This document shows positions 1 through 7,630 of a DNA stretch of 64,000 bases, piece by piece. The notes under the pieces are model-generated. The model saw only the letters and a program-made list of their open reading frames with translations. It did not search any database and was not told the DNA's origin. Each line of letters opens with the position of its first letter. Within the stretch, counting starts at the first letter, position 1. Source of the DNA: JADGAU01 sp045047105 (lineage in GTDB: Bacteria; Pseudomonadota; Gammaproteobacteria; GRL18). The stretch lies in assembly GCA_045047105.1 (NCBI GenBank), contig JASFYQ010000016.1, positions 16,808 through 80,807 on the forward strand, given 5' to 3'. A program made the translations under genes and the position numbers.

Positions 1-922
1 TTGGCTCAAAGGTATAGTAGAAACCCTGTTCGAGACTGACTCCAGACCAATTGTAGAGCTGTTTTGAATCAACTAAGAAAATTGAAGATTCACCAACATC
101 AAGTTTTTTACCTGTTGCAGTACTGTGAATTACATCTTTTGGTAATATTCTGCGCCGTGGACCAATAATTATGTCAGGATTATGACTAACTGGTGCCATG
201 TTGTTATGTTGCTGTTTTGTCAACTCCATATGTTCTTCACTAATCGGTAAGCCACAATTTATTGCATTATCAAACATCCAGGATAGGGATATGCTTTCCA
301 AACCACTGTTTTTTAATCCACCCCCAACATCACTGTGTACTCCTCTAAACCAAGTTTCATTTGCTCCTTCGATAATATGTTTTTTGTTCAAGCGTGTAAT
401 TTTGAAACAGTCACGTCGTTCATGAAGTGACATTGCGTGAAAACAGTTATTAACATTATCTGCAAGTGTTAGGTCATAACCTATATTTATACTTTGGAAC
501 TTGAATACTATATCTCTTGGTATACCAAAAGCGCCAACAATATCCCATAACCCAAGGAAACGTACTTCCGGTATGACAGTATCACCATCAACTTTAAGCC
601 CCACATTTTTAATGACGTTTGCAAAGTGAACAGCAAGTGCAGCTCCTCTACTAAAACCAATGATATCAATATTCCTATCACCACTTTTCCAATTTGTTTC
701 AAGCATAGAAAACATTTCTTCTATGCGAGTTTCACCACCAGCTCCAAATAACCCACCAAAGAATTTTCCCAAAGCTCCATAACGTGTACCTACACCTGCT
801 ATATACTCCTTTTTTTCTGTATAAGCTTCGTAGAAATTTCTAACATTAGAATCTTCAGAAACTCCGGTCACTTCATTGTTATCATCTTCATTACCTGTAC
901 CATCAAATGCATATAAAGCCAT
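1..922 (-). CDS. DUF2235 alpha/beta-hydrolase (Tle1-like phospholipase family), 3' end outside window
   Basis: The reading frame is open from ATG 922 to the window edge, so only the first 307 residues are seen. It begins with the ALYAFDGTGN strand typical of DUF2235. The nucleophile elbow GFSRGA puts Ser91 at the active site, LWDIVGAFG gives Asp127, and GVHSDVGGG gives His196, so all three expected catalytic residues are present. A Shine-Dalgarno AAGAGGA lies upstream of the start. DUF2235 includes type VI secretion lipase effectors (Tle1) and other hydrolases of unknown substrate. No secretion gene is visible here, so a T6SS role is only a possibility. Residues 273-306 look like the start of a further beta-rich segment. 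The family call is firm; the substrate is unknown. Confidence 0.85.
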   Translation of the reverse strand, partial: MALYAFDGTGNEDDNNEVTGVSEDSNVRNFYEAYTEKKEYIAGVGTRYGALGKFFGGLFGAGGETRIEEMFSMLETNWKSGDRNIDIIGFSRGAALAVHFANVIKNVGLKVDGDTVIPEVRFLGLWDIVGAFGIPRDIVFKFQSINIGYDLTLADNVNNCFHAMSLHERRDCFKITRLNKKHIIEGANETWFRGVHSDVGGGLKNSGLESISLSWMFDNAINCGLPISEEHMELTKQQHNNMAPVSHNPDIIIGPRRRILPKDVIHSTATGKKLDVGESSIFLVDSKQLYNWSGVSLEQGFYYTFEP

Positions 923-1101
923 AATCTAATCCTCTTAATTTGTGAATAAATGACACCATAAAGCATATACAACTTGCAATTAGGTAATAATTTTACTTTG
1001 TTACCCATTTGTTTTAACTCTTTTAAAACTTTAATTTAAGTTTGACTAAGAATATAACAACTTGGTAAATTAAAAAAGCCTCGTTTGAAGGTGAAAACAA
1101 A

Positions 1102-1212
1102 TTATTTTTCCCTGGTGGTTGTGTTGATGGTTTTTCCTTCCAGAGTATAAGCAATTTTAGAAAATTTTTTATGGGTATCCATCCCGATAAAAAATAAGGT
1201 ATTGTGTTTCAT
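1102..1212 (-). pseudogene. IS110-family transposase, N-terminal remnant
   Basis: A good ribosome site (GGAGAG) precedes an ATG that encodes 36 residues and then a stop. The peptide contains IGMDTHKKFSKIAY, which matches the first RuvC-like strand of IS110/IS1111 DEDD transposases, with Asp12 as the first catalytic acid. Intact transposases of this family are about 300-400 residues, so over 85% is missing. No continuation is visible toward 923. This is a decayed insertion, useful as evidence of past mobility in this island. Confidence 0.7.
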
Positions 1213-1472
1213 GTTACTCTCCTATTATATGTGCTTGCTAGAGATATTATGGCTCTGGTTTTTACCAATTCACTATTTGGGTGCTAGTACTTTTGGGAAT
1301 CATTAAGTCTAGGTTCATATGGTACCTCCAACTTAAATTCTAAAAAGTTGTGTTTGTAGAGTATTTGTTGACATTGGATTAACATTTATACGTCTCAGAG
1401 ATTATGTAATAAATTTACATAGTTGGTCTACTAACTTTATGGAACAAGTTCCAAAATGAAGTGGACATTAAT
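1213..1472. other. Non-coding segment upstream of the IS110 remnant
   Basis: No open frame of note. Read on the minus strand it lies directly upstream of the transposase start. IS110 elements carry a non-coding end there that encodes a structured bridge RNA, so part of 1213-1340 may be the fossil of that end. I cannot define the element boundary or fold the RNA reliably. The part nearest the 5S-like gene (about 1340-1472) has a TTGACA near 1368 but no well-spaced -10 box, so the promoter for the 5S-like gene is not clear. Confidence 0.3.
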
Positions 1473-1594
1473 TTGTCTGATGACAATAGAAGACATGACT
1501 TCATCCGAACGCATTATGGGCTCGGAAGTGAAATGTGTCATCGCCGATGATAGTGTGGGATATTCCCATGTGACAGTAGGTCATTGTCAGGCTT
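1473..1594 (+). rRNA. 5S rRNA-like gene, isolated, with abnormal helix III/loop C region
   Basis: The 3' half from about 1521 (GGAAGTGAAA, then CGCCGATGATAGTGTGGGA, then a CATGTGACAGTAGG stretch) matches gammaproteobacterial 5S rRNA. The ends pair as helix I (GTCTGA 1475-1480 with TCAGGC 1587-1592). Total length is about 120 bases, as expected. The middle is unusual: the CCGAAC of loop C is followed by about eleven extra bases (1511-1521) before TCGGAAGTG, while about ten bases are missing upstream. No 16S, 23S or tRNA gene is adjacent. It may be a dispersed functional 5S copy or a rearranged pseudogene. Confidence 0.65.
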
Positions 1595-1605
1595 TTGATG
1601 GGGCT

Positions 1606-1635
1606 CCCCCTCAAGGCTAGTCCAAGAGGGGCTTT
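1606..1635 (+). terminator. Hairpin after the 5S-like gene
   Basis: CCCCTC (1607-1612) pairs with GAGGGG (1626-1631), and GG pairs with CC inside after an A/A mismatch pair. Only three T residues follow (1633-1635). It is placed like an rRNA operon terminator. The GAGGGG arm also lies four bases before the ATG at 1636, so it may double as that gene's ribosome site. Confidence 0.45.
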
Positions 1636-3204
1636 ATGTTTACTGTATTTCAAATTCCAATTATTGATGTTCGTCAATATATCCCAGGTAACACTGCTCG
1701 TTTAAATAGGCCTTCATGGCCTATTCCAGAACCAGAGTCTGAATTTATTAGGCAATTTGGTATTATTAAAGATCGTAACCGAGGTGGAATTTCAACATTT
1801 GCTGGTGAAGAAATTTTTTGTCAAGCTCGCCATGCAATTCAGTTAGATAATAAAGCTGGAATTATTGTTGAGAAACAAAAATTATTTTATGTTTTTCATA
1901 ATCTCTTTTTGAGAAGATTTTATTTTGAAGGGCGAAGTGTTGCAAAGTTAGAGCTAGGTTTTAATCAATCAAAGCGAGTTGGTAAAGTAAACCGACAAGA
2001 ATCTGATTGGTTTAAAACTATTAGTTCTTTTTCTGAAGCTTTATGCATTGTTTCACCTCGTAATATTCATGAAACTGTAAAATGTCCATTAATTTGTGCT
2101 GGTGAAGCTTTATCTTCTTTATACCTTAAATCTACAACTGTTAAAACCAAAGAAATTCTAGAATTACAATCATGGTGGATTTCTTCTGGTGAACCTATAT
2201 TATTATTTGAGTATAAAGAAACAAAGGGAGGTACTTGGCCTTCTGTTTGTAAAAAAATACCAATTAATTTAAAAGGAATAAATTTAGGTTATCAAAGAGT
2301 TAATGTACCAGGGAAAAAACTTCACATATGGTATATTGAGAAGTCGCTTAATATAAAATATAAATTATCTGATATAAGAAATCTCAGACTACACCTGTTA
2401 AGATTTCATGCTGAAATTCAATCTTTAAAGAGAGTACTACGACTAATTTCTCAGAAAAAAATTGATATTATCCGTGGTGATCCTTCAACAGAATTATTAC
2501 AGCAATACCTTCAGGATACATTAACCCTAATTTCTAAAAAAAACAGGTATGGTCTTAATCAAAAAGTAATACTTGATGTAATTCTAAATGCTTATGATAT
2601 GGTGTCTGCTGGTGAGAGGATATCATTACTACAGAAATTATCTGGTATACGGAAAAATATATTATTGAAAGTTGAAAAAATAACTTGTGTTACTGATGAT
2701 TCAATCTATCAACAAATACTTACCAAAATTTATGATGTAGGCAAACAATTTGAAAGATTACCTAGTACCTACTCTGAAAAAGAAGAAGAACATCTAAGAG
2801 ACCATTTGCTTTTAACTCTTGAGCCAAACTTCGAAGGTAGCGCCACAGGCGAAACATTTAATAAATCTGGCAAAACCGATATCCTTATAAGGCATGAAGG
2901 TAACAATGTATTTATAGCTGAGTTAAAGTTTTGGAGAGGTAAAAAGTCTTTTTTGAAAACAATAAGCCAACTGCTAGGTTATTTAACATGGAGGGATTAT
3001 AAAGTAGCTGTTGTTATGTTTGTAAAAAACAAAGACTTTTCAGCGGTACTTGAAATGGTGAAAGAATCTACTCCAGAGCATCAAAATTATTTGAGTTATG
3101 TATCCGAGCAAGAAGAAGGTTGGTATCACTATAGATTTCATATGGATGATGATAAAAACAGAGAAGTTAAACTAGCTATTATGTTATTCCATATTCCGGA
3201 GTAA
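1636..3204 (+). CDS. Unknown 522-residue protein with C-terminal PD-(D/E)XK-like nuclease signature
   Basis: I recognise a conserved hypothetical family but no assigned function. Near the C-terminus, GKTDILI supplies Asp415, and IAELKFW supplies Glu429 and Lys431, with a following helix (SQLLGYL). Together these resemble the D-(E)xK core of restriction-like nucleases. The N-terminal 400 residues are mixed alpha/beta with no membrane segment or signal peptide. The ATG follows a GAGGGG sequence; no better upstream start exists because the 5S-like gene is there. It stands alone between an rRNA-like gene and an attC-like half-site in an island with transposon debris. A DNA- or RNA-targeting defence role is plausible but is inference only. 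Confidence 0.7.
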   Translation: MFTVFQIPIIDVRQYIPGNTARLNRPSWPIPEPESEFIRQFGIIKDRNRGGISTFAGEEIFCQARHAIQLDNKAGIIVEKQKLFYVFHNLFLRRFYFEGRSVAKLELGFNQSKRVGKVNRQESDWFKTISSFSEALCIVSPRNIHETVKCPLICAGEALSSLYLKSTTVKTKEILELQSWWISSGEPILLFEYKETKGGTWPSVCKKIPINLKGINLGYQRVNVPGKKLHIWYIEKSLNIKYKLSDIRNLRLHLLRFHAEIQSLKRVLRLISQKKIDIIRGDPSTELLQQYLQDTLTLISKKNRYGLNQKVILDVILNAYDMVSAGERISLLQKLSGIRKNILLKVEKITCVTDDSIYQQILTKIYDVGKQFERLPSTYSEKEEEHLRDHLLLTLEPNFEGSATGETFNKSGKTDILIRHEGNNVFIAELKFWRGKKSFLKTISQLLGYLTWRDYKVAVVMFVKNKDFSAVLEMVKESTPEHQNYLSYVSEQEEGWYHYRFHMDDDKNREVKLAIMLFHIPE

Positions 3205-3207
3205 CAT

Positions 3208-3262
3208 GTTTATAACAAGTCGTTCAAAATTGACGTCGCAAAAAGACGCGGAGCCCCTTAAC
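3208..3262 (+). repeat. Possible integron attC-like half-site (degenerate)
   Basis: Four bases after the stop codon comes GTTTATAACAAGTCGTTCAA, which resembles the left half of many marine attC sites (TTATAACAAGTCGC type). It is followed by GACGTCGCAAAAAGACGC and ends near CCCCTTAAC. A matching right half with a GTTRRRY core is not evident, so this would be a decayed site or a chance match. Confidence 0.3.
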
Positions 3263-3386
3263 TCTAACCTTCCTGAACTACTGCTTTTTCAAAATTACCG
3301 TAAGCTATAAAACTATGTCAAATAACCGGTTTGGGACGATAGTGTAATGACTGAGCTAGGGTGACTGTGATAGGATTCAATCTCAC

Positions 3387-3408
3387 CATTTCAATAATCA
3401 TTGAAATG
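3387..3408. repeat. Perfect 9-bp inverted repeat
   Basis: CATTTCAAT (3387-3395) and ATTGAAATG (3400-3408) flank a 4-base spacer AATC. It is too AT-rich for a terminator and has no T tract. It may be an operator or chance. Confidence 0.35.
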
Positions 3409-3557
3409 ATAAATTATTTTACTACCGCAAAATGGCTGCTATATAGACATGAAACCAAGATTTTTTCGTCTTCTTTTCCTGCTATAGGAAATTCTCTTTA
3501 CTCAGCATATGAACTTTTTATTAGTTTCTTAAACATCTAAAATACCTGCTGAACTGA

Positions 3558-3574
3558 TATAGCCTATGGCTATA
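3558..3574. promoter_or_regulatory. Palindrome just upstream of a promoter
   Basis: TATAGCC (3558-3564) and GGCTATA (3568-3574) are separated by TAT. It ends nine bases before the -35 box at 3584, a usual place for an activator site. No known regulator consensus is recognised. Confidence 0.3.
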
Positions 3575-3583
3575 GTCTACATA

Positions 3584-3612
3584 TTGACAGCTCTTCTTCT
3601 ATTAAATAAAAT
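3584..3612 (+). promoter_or_regulatory. Sigma-70 promoter of the DUF4124 gene
   Basis: A consensus -35 TTGACA (3584-3589), a 17-base spacer and a -10 TAAAAT (3607-3612) lie about 90 bases before the start codon at 3701. Confidence 0.6.
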
Positions 3613-3700
3613 GTGAGGAGTTGAAAATATTTTTTTATATACTACAACTTAATAAATTAACTTATTAGTTAAACCTAAGAATCCTAATTAAGGATATATT

Positions 3701-4195
3701 ATGAAATCTTTTATAGCTATAAACATTGTTTTATTATTTTTCTGTTATAAAAGCTATGCTGTACAAGATGTATACCAGTATCAAGATAAACAGGGGCTGG
3801 TTGAGTTTACAGATAAAGTTAAAAATAATCAAAAACCGGTAAAACAATTTCAATTTAATAAGGAAACAGTGGCTGAAAAAGCGCAACGTGAAGAAAAACT
3901 GGAACTATTACGCCAGCAAAATAAAGAAATTGATAAGCGGGTAAAGCTACAACAGCAACTGGATAATCAACGACTAATAAACCTGCAAAAACAACAAGAA
4001 ATAGAAAAATTAAAACAACAATCATTAGATAGGCAGAATACAGAGCAGTACAATCAGGGACGCTATTATCGAGGAGGTCGATGGTACTATCCTCCTATTA
4101 TAAAACCTCCCCATTATCCTGTTAAACCAGTACATCCGATTGAAAAGCCAGGAATAAAACCCGGCTTAGATCCTTTAGCACCCGCTAGAATGTAA
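3701..4195 (+). CDS. DUF4124 domain-containing exported protein
   Basis: The protein has 164 residues. Residues 1-20 form a signal peptide (hydrophobic core, SYA cleavage region). The following VYQYQDKQGLVEFTDK is the DUF4124 signature (Y..D..G...FTD), a small periplasmic fold of unknown function common in gammaproteobacteria. Residues 60-115 are a Gln/Lys/Glu-rich coiled coil, and the last 45 residues are Pro/Lys/His-rich with a YYRGGRWYYPP patch. It ends three bases before the convergent CbiM-like gene's stop. A ribosome site AAGGA precedes the start. It is probably a cell-envelope protein; its role is unknown. Confidence 0.75.
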   Translation: MKSFIAINIVLLFFCYKSYAVQDVYQYQDKQGLVEFTDKVKNNQKPVKQFQFNKETVAEKAQREEKLELLRQQNKEIDKRVKLQQQLDNQRLINLQKQQEIEKLKQQSLDRQNTEQYNQGRYYRGGRWYYPPIIKPPHYPVKPVHPIEKPGIKPGLDPLAPARM

Positions 4196-4198
4196 GCT

Positions 4199-4864
4199 CT
4201 ATTTACCCTTAATATAGCGTTCATCATCAAAGGTACTTACCCACGCTGGACGATAGGCTACAAAAATACTAATTAATAAACCATTTAATAATGCTTCGGG
4301 CATAAGTAATAGAGGCATAAATGGAAAGTATTCGTAAGCAAGATATTTATAACTATACGTTTCTGTAAGTATTAAAAAAACAATATTGCTTAGCATGCAA
4401 CTTAATAAGGCTAATGCGCCACCTAAAAAACCATTCACTATTACATAAATAAAATAGTTATTGGGTAATTTTTTGTCTACAAAACTATACAACTGATGGC
4501 ATATAAAAATGGGTATTACTCCCATAAATAAAGCGTTTATGGAATAGGTATCCCAGCCACTACTGCCATAAATGGTTGCTATAAGTAAAACCAGCAATAA
4601 TCCAAAAAGTGCAAATTGCCAGCCAAATAATAAATAAAATAGCATAACTCCAAGAATGTGAAAATTTAGTCCGGGGGTAATTCCCGCCTTAATACTCCAG
4701 AAAAACGATAAAATAACAATCGCTCCAAAAAAAACATGTTGTGAGTCAGACGCTTTAATTTTATACCATGGGGCAGTCCAGAGAGCCAAAATAACAATAG
4801 GAACAAGTAAACAATGGGCATATAATGGCCAGGGTGACAGGATTAGATTATCAGGTAAGTTCAT
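4199..4864 (-). CDS. CbiM-like energy-coupling factor permease family membrane protein
   Basis: The protein has 221 residues from the ATG at 4864; an upstream TTG at 4930 would add 22 residues that are not hydrophobic. The start MNLPDNLILSPW resembles the usual start of this family (COG3235). There are six or seven hydrophobic segments, for example around the PLLLMPEALLNGLLI helix near the C-terminus. The family is related to CbiM, the substrate component of cobalt/nickel ECF transporters. The His-rich N-terminus that binds metal in true CbiM is missing, and no ATPase subunit is next to it. Substrate is therefore uncertain. Confidence 0.65.
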   Translation of the reverse strand: MNLPDNLILSPWPLYAHCLLVPIVILALWTAPWYKIKASDSQHVFFGAIVILSFFWSIKAGITPGLNFHILGVMLFYLLFGWQFALFGLLLVLLIATIYGSSGWDTYSINALFMGVIPIFICHQLYSFVDKKLPNNYFIYVIVNGFLGGALALLSCMLSNIVFLILTETYSYKYLAYEYFPFMPLLLMPEALLNGLLISIFVAYRPAWVSTFDDERYIKGK

Positions 4865-4943
4865 AGTAGTTAATACTTTAGAACAATATTTCCATTTCTG
4901 CCAGATAAAACAACTCTGCTTATTTTGCAACTAGATCCTGGCT

Positions 4944-5414
4944 TTAGTTTAAATCCTCAATTTCATCTAAAACTTGTTGTAAATGATCTTTCACTTTTAC
5001 TTTTCGCCATTGTTTGACCAATACTCCTTTGTTATCAATTAAAAAGCTACTACGTTCAATGCCCATATGGGTTTTCCCATACATCTTTTTTTCTTTTATT
5101 ACATCAAAAAGTTGGCAAACGGTCTCATCTTTATCTGAAATAAGTTCAAAAGGGAAATTATATTTAGCTTTAAAATTTTCGTGCGCCTTAATGCCATCGC
5201 GAGATATACCTATTATATTTACATTTTTACTCATGAATTTATCATAATTATCTCTAAAAGCTTGCCCCTCCTGAGTACAACCCTGGGTATTATCTCTGGG
5301 GTAAAAATACAATAAAAGGTGTTTGCCCTGGTAATCACTGAGCTTAAAATTTATCTCACTAGTTGCCAGCGCATTAAACTCGGGGACTTGTTTACCTATT
5401 TCAATTTTACTCAT
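4944..5414 (-). CDS. bcp: Thiol peroxidase Bcp (PrxQ-type peroxiredoxin)
   Basis: The protein reduces hydrogen peroxide and organic hydroperoxides in the cytoplasm. It has 156 residues, normal for Bcp. The motif YPRDNTQGCTQEG places the peroxidatic cysteine at Cys46. The usual E. coli-type resolving cysteine five residues later is Gln51, and the alternative helix-alpha3 position (NFCAKQGF in Xanthomonadaceae PrxQ) is Lys. Only Cys100 remains as a second cysteine, so it may work as a 1-Cys enzyme. The start is set at 5414, preceded by AAGG; the frame continues open upstream but would run into dapA on the other strand. It is divergent from dapA with a 132-bp shared control region. Confidence 0.88.
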   Translation of the reverse strand: MSKIEIGKQVPEFNALATSEINFKLSDYQGKHLLLYFYPRDNTQGCTQEGQAFRDNYDKFMSKNVNIIGISRDGIKAHENFKAKYNFPFELISDKDETVCQLFDVIKEKKMYGKTHMGIERSSFLIDNKGVLVKQWRKVKVKDHLQQVLDEIEDLN

Positions 5415-5546
5415 AAGTGTTACCTTGTTAAATTTATCAGCCTGTATTTTATCCCAGAATTGAAGATTTTTGGTATTTTTTTTTTTCGATAAGTAATATA
5501 ATAATCTGTCAAATTTAGTAACGTAATAGAAAAATAGGAGCTTGAA

Positions 5547-6425
5547 ATGTTTCAAGGCAGTATGGTTGCTTTGGTAACCCCAATGGAAGCAAATGGTGAT
5601 ATTGATTATGATAATCTTGCAAAACTGGTAGATTTTCATATTGAGAATAAATCAGATGCATTAGTTGTTGTTGGTACAACAGGTGAATCAGCTACTATAA
5701 ATGAAAAAGATCATTGTAAACTTATTAAATTTGTTGTTGATCATTGCAAAAATCGGGTTCCTGTAATTGCGGGAACAGGGGCTAATTCAACAGATGAAGC
5801 GGTACAGTTAACACAATGTGCGCAAGATAATGGAGCCGATGCTGCTTTATTGGTTACTCCTTATTATAATAAACCAACTCAAGAAGGTTTATATCAACAT
5901 TATAAATATATTGCAAATGCTGTAGCTCTGCCGCAAATTTTATATAATGTTCCTGGTCGTACTGCAATAGATATGCTGCCAGAAACAGTGTTTCGCCTGG
6001 CTGAAATAAGTAATATTATGGGCATAAAAGAAGCCACGGGTGATATTGACCGTATTCGCCATCTAGTAACTGAACTAGATGATAAAATGAATGTATACAC
6101 TGGTGATGATGCTACAGCAATGGAAGCTATTTTAGCTGGAGCTAAGGGAGATATTTCTGTTACTGCAAATATTGCCCCTAAGTTAATGCATGAAATGTGT
6201 CTGGCTGCGCTGAATAATGATAGAGAAACAGCGCAGGCTATTAATGAAAAACTAGATATTCTGCATAAAAACTTATTTATTGAATCTAATCCTATCCCTG
6301 TTAAATGGGCACTATTTGAAATGGGTTATATTTCCCAAGGGATAAGACTTCCGCTAACTGTTTTAGATAAGCAATACCATGAAACAATTAGGCAGTCTTT
6401 ATCAAGTGCAGGAATTCAATTCTAA
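5547..6425 (+). CDS. dapA: 4-hydroxy-tetrahydrodipicolinate synthase
   Basis: This enzyme condenses pyruvate with aspartate semialdehyde, the first committed step to diaminopimelate and lysine. It has 292 residues, full length. VGTTGESAT forms the substrate-binding loop, Tyr133 (LYNVPGRT) is the proton relay, and Lys161 (GIKEATG) forms the Schiff base. AGGAG lies seven bases before the ATG. It is followed by bamC (44 bp) and a metallo-hydrolase, the common gammaproteobacterial order. Confidence 0.97.
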   Translation: MFQGSMVALVTPMEANGDIDYDNLAKLVDFHIENKSDALVVVGTTGESATINEKDHCKLIKFVVDHCKNRVPVIAGTGANSTDEAVQLTQCAQDNGADAALLVTPYYNKPTQEGLYQHYKYIANAVALPQILYNVPGRTAIDMLPETVFRLAEISNIMGIKEATGDIDRIRHLVTELDDKMNVYTGDDATAMEAILAGAKGDISVTANIAPKLMHEMCLAALNNDRETAQAINEKLDILHKNLFIESNPIPVKWALFEMGYISQGIRLPLTVLDKQYHETIRQSLSSAGIQF

Positions 6426-6469
6426 CTATTATTTTTATAACTATTATTATCAATTAATTATTTAATCCT

Positions 6470-7609
6470 ATGCAAATTCGAAGCAAACTGATTGTTTTAT
6501 CTATTTCTACTATATTACTTGGCTGTGATTCTATGCCTGATATCAATGATACCTTTGCGGGTAGAAAAGTTGATTATAAAAAGCAAAGTCGCTCTATAGA
6601 AAGCCTTGAAGTACCACCACAATTAATTACCTCTGAAATCAGCAATGCGATGGTGATTCCTGATGTAGTTGAAGATCCAACTCAGATTTCCAGCCTGGCT
6701 AAAGCTAATACTCGGGTTAGACAAATTCCTCTAAGCCAGCAAGTATTACCCACTCAGGAAAATATCGAGTTGCTTAGAGAGGGTAATGTAAGGTATTTAC
6801 GTTTAAAAGGAAGCAAAGAACAAGCATGGAATAAAATGCGAGAGTTCTGGTTAAGTCGTGGCATGTTAATTAAACGTGAAACACCTGCTACTGGTATTTT
6901 AGAAACAGAGTGGGCTGAAAATCGCGCGGATATTCCACAAGATGGAGTGAGAAAAGTCTTAAGTACAGTGTTTGATGGGCTTTATTCTGCAGGAACGCGT
7001 GATAAATATCGTGTGCGTATAGAGCAAAGTACAGAAGCTGGATATAGCGAGTTATATTTAACCCATTATGGTATGGAAGAAGTATTAGAAGGTCATGAAG
7101 GTGAAAGAACTATCTGGATAAAACGCCCCAGAGATCCTGAACTGGAAGCAGAAATACTGGGTTCTATGATGGTATTTTTTGGTTTAGAAGAGCAAAAAGC
7201 TAAGCTGTTATTAGCTAATAAAGCAAAAAAACGCCAGGAAAAAGCAACTATTGCGCGTAACAATAAGGGCCAGGCTCTGTTATTAGTTAAAGAGACTTTT
7301 CCCAGAACCTGGAGAAAAACAGGCTCTGCTCTGGATAGGATCAACTTTATTGTGGAAGATAGAGACAGAAGCAAGGGTATTTATTATGTGCAATATGCTG
7401 ATCCTTTAGCAGATGAAACCAAAGGCGGTTGGTTTAGCTCTTTAAAATTCTGGGATAAAAACAAAACTAAAGATAAAACTAAATTCCAGATTAAGCTAAC
7501 AGCAAAAGAAGATGAAACGCTTATTCAGGTACAAGATGAAAATGGCAAAGAAGTGCTAACGGATACAGCGTATCGAATTTTAACTTTGTTACATGAACAA
7601 TTAAAATAG
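6470..7609 (+). CDS. bamC: Outer membrane assembly lipoprotein BamC
   Basis: This is a component of the BAM complex that inserts beta-barrel proteins in the outer membrane. The 379-residue protein has a signal peptide with lipobox LLGC, so Cys19 would be lipidated. An unstructured N-terminal segment (residues 20-95) is followed by two helix-grip domains (about 100-220 and 265-379), as in NlpB/DapX. Its place right after dapA is the classical location. No strong ribosome site is visible before the ATG. Confidence 0.92.
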   Translation: MQIRSKLIVLSISTILLGCDSMPDINDTFAGRKVDYKKQSRSIESLEVPPQLITSEISNAMVIPDVVEDPTQISSLAKANTRVRQIPLSQQVLPTQENIELLREGNVRYLRLKGSKEQAWNKMREFWLSRGMLIKRETPATGILETEWAENRADIPQDGVRKVLSTVFDGLYSAGTRDKYRVRIEQSTEAGYSELYLTHYGMEEVLEGHEGERTIWIKRPRDPELEAEILGSMMVFFGLEEQKAKLLLANKAKKRQEKATIARNNKGQALLLVKETFPRTWRKTGSALDRINFIVEDRDRSKGIYYVQYADPLADETKGGWFSSLKFWDKNKTKDKTKFQIKLTAKEDETLIQVQDENGKEVLTDTAYRILTLLHEQLK

Positions 7610-7630
7610 TTATTTTGTATAAATAGTATT

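Larger units (their letters stand above)
3205..3700. other. 496-bp stretch without a gene
   Basis: No convincing reading frame, tRNA or insertion sequence is present. It contains an attC-like half-site directly after the 522-residue gene, two short palindromes, and a good sigma-70 promoter for the DUF4124 gene, each listed separately. The rest (about 3265-3380 and 3410-3550) shows nothing I can interpret. Confidence 0.6.

Noticed and set aside
198..702. Short open frames on both strands within the left-edge gene
   Set aside because: The minus-strand reading frame from 922 to the edge is a continuous, recognisable DUF2235 protein; the short frames are internal parts or shadows of it.
1368..1400. 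Promoter for the 5S-like gene from TTGACA at about 1368
   Set aside because: No -10 hexamer lies at a 16-18 bp spacing, so I did not list it.
4865..4930. Longer N-terminus for the CbiM-like protein from TTG 4930
   Set aside because: The 22 added residues are polar and unlike the family start, while MNLPDN at 4864 matches it.
5415..5639. N-terminal extension of Bcp
   Set aside because: It would overlap dapA on the other strand, is AT-driven low-quality sequence, and the canonical Bcp start at 5414 has a ribosome site.
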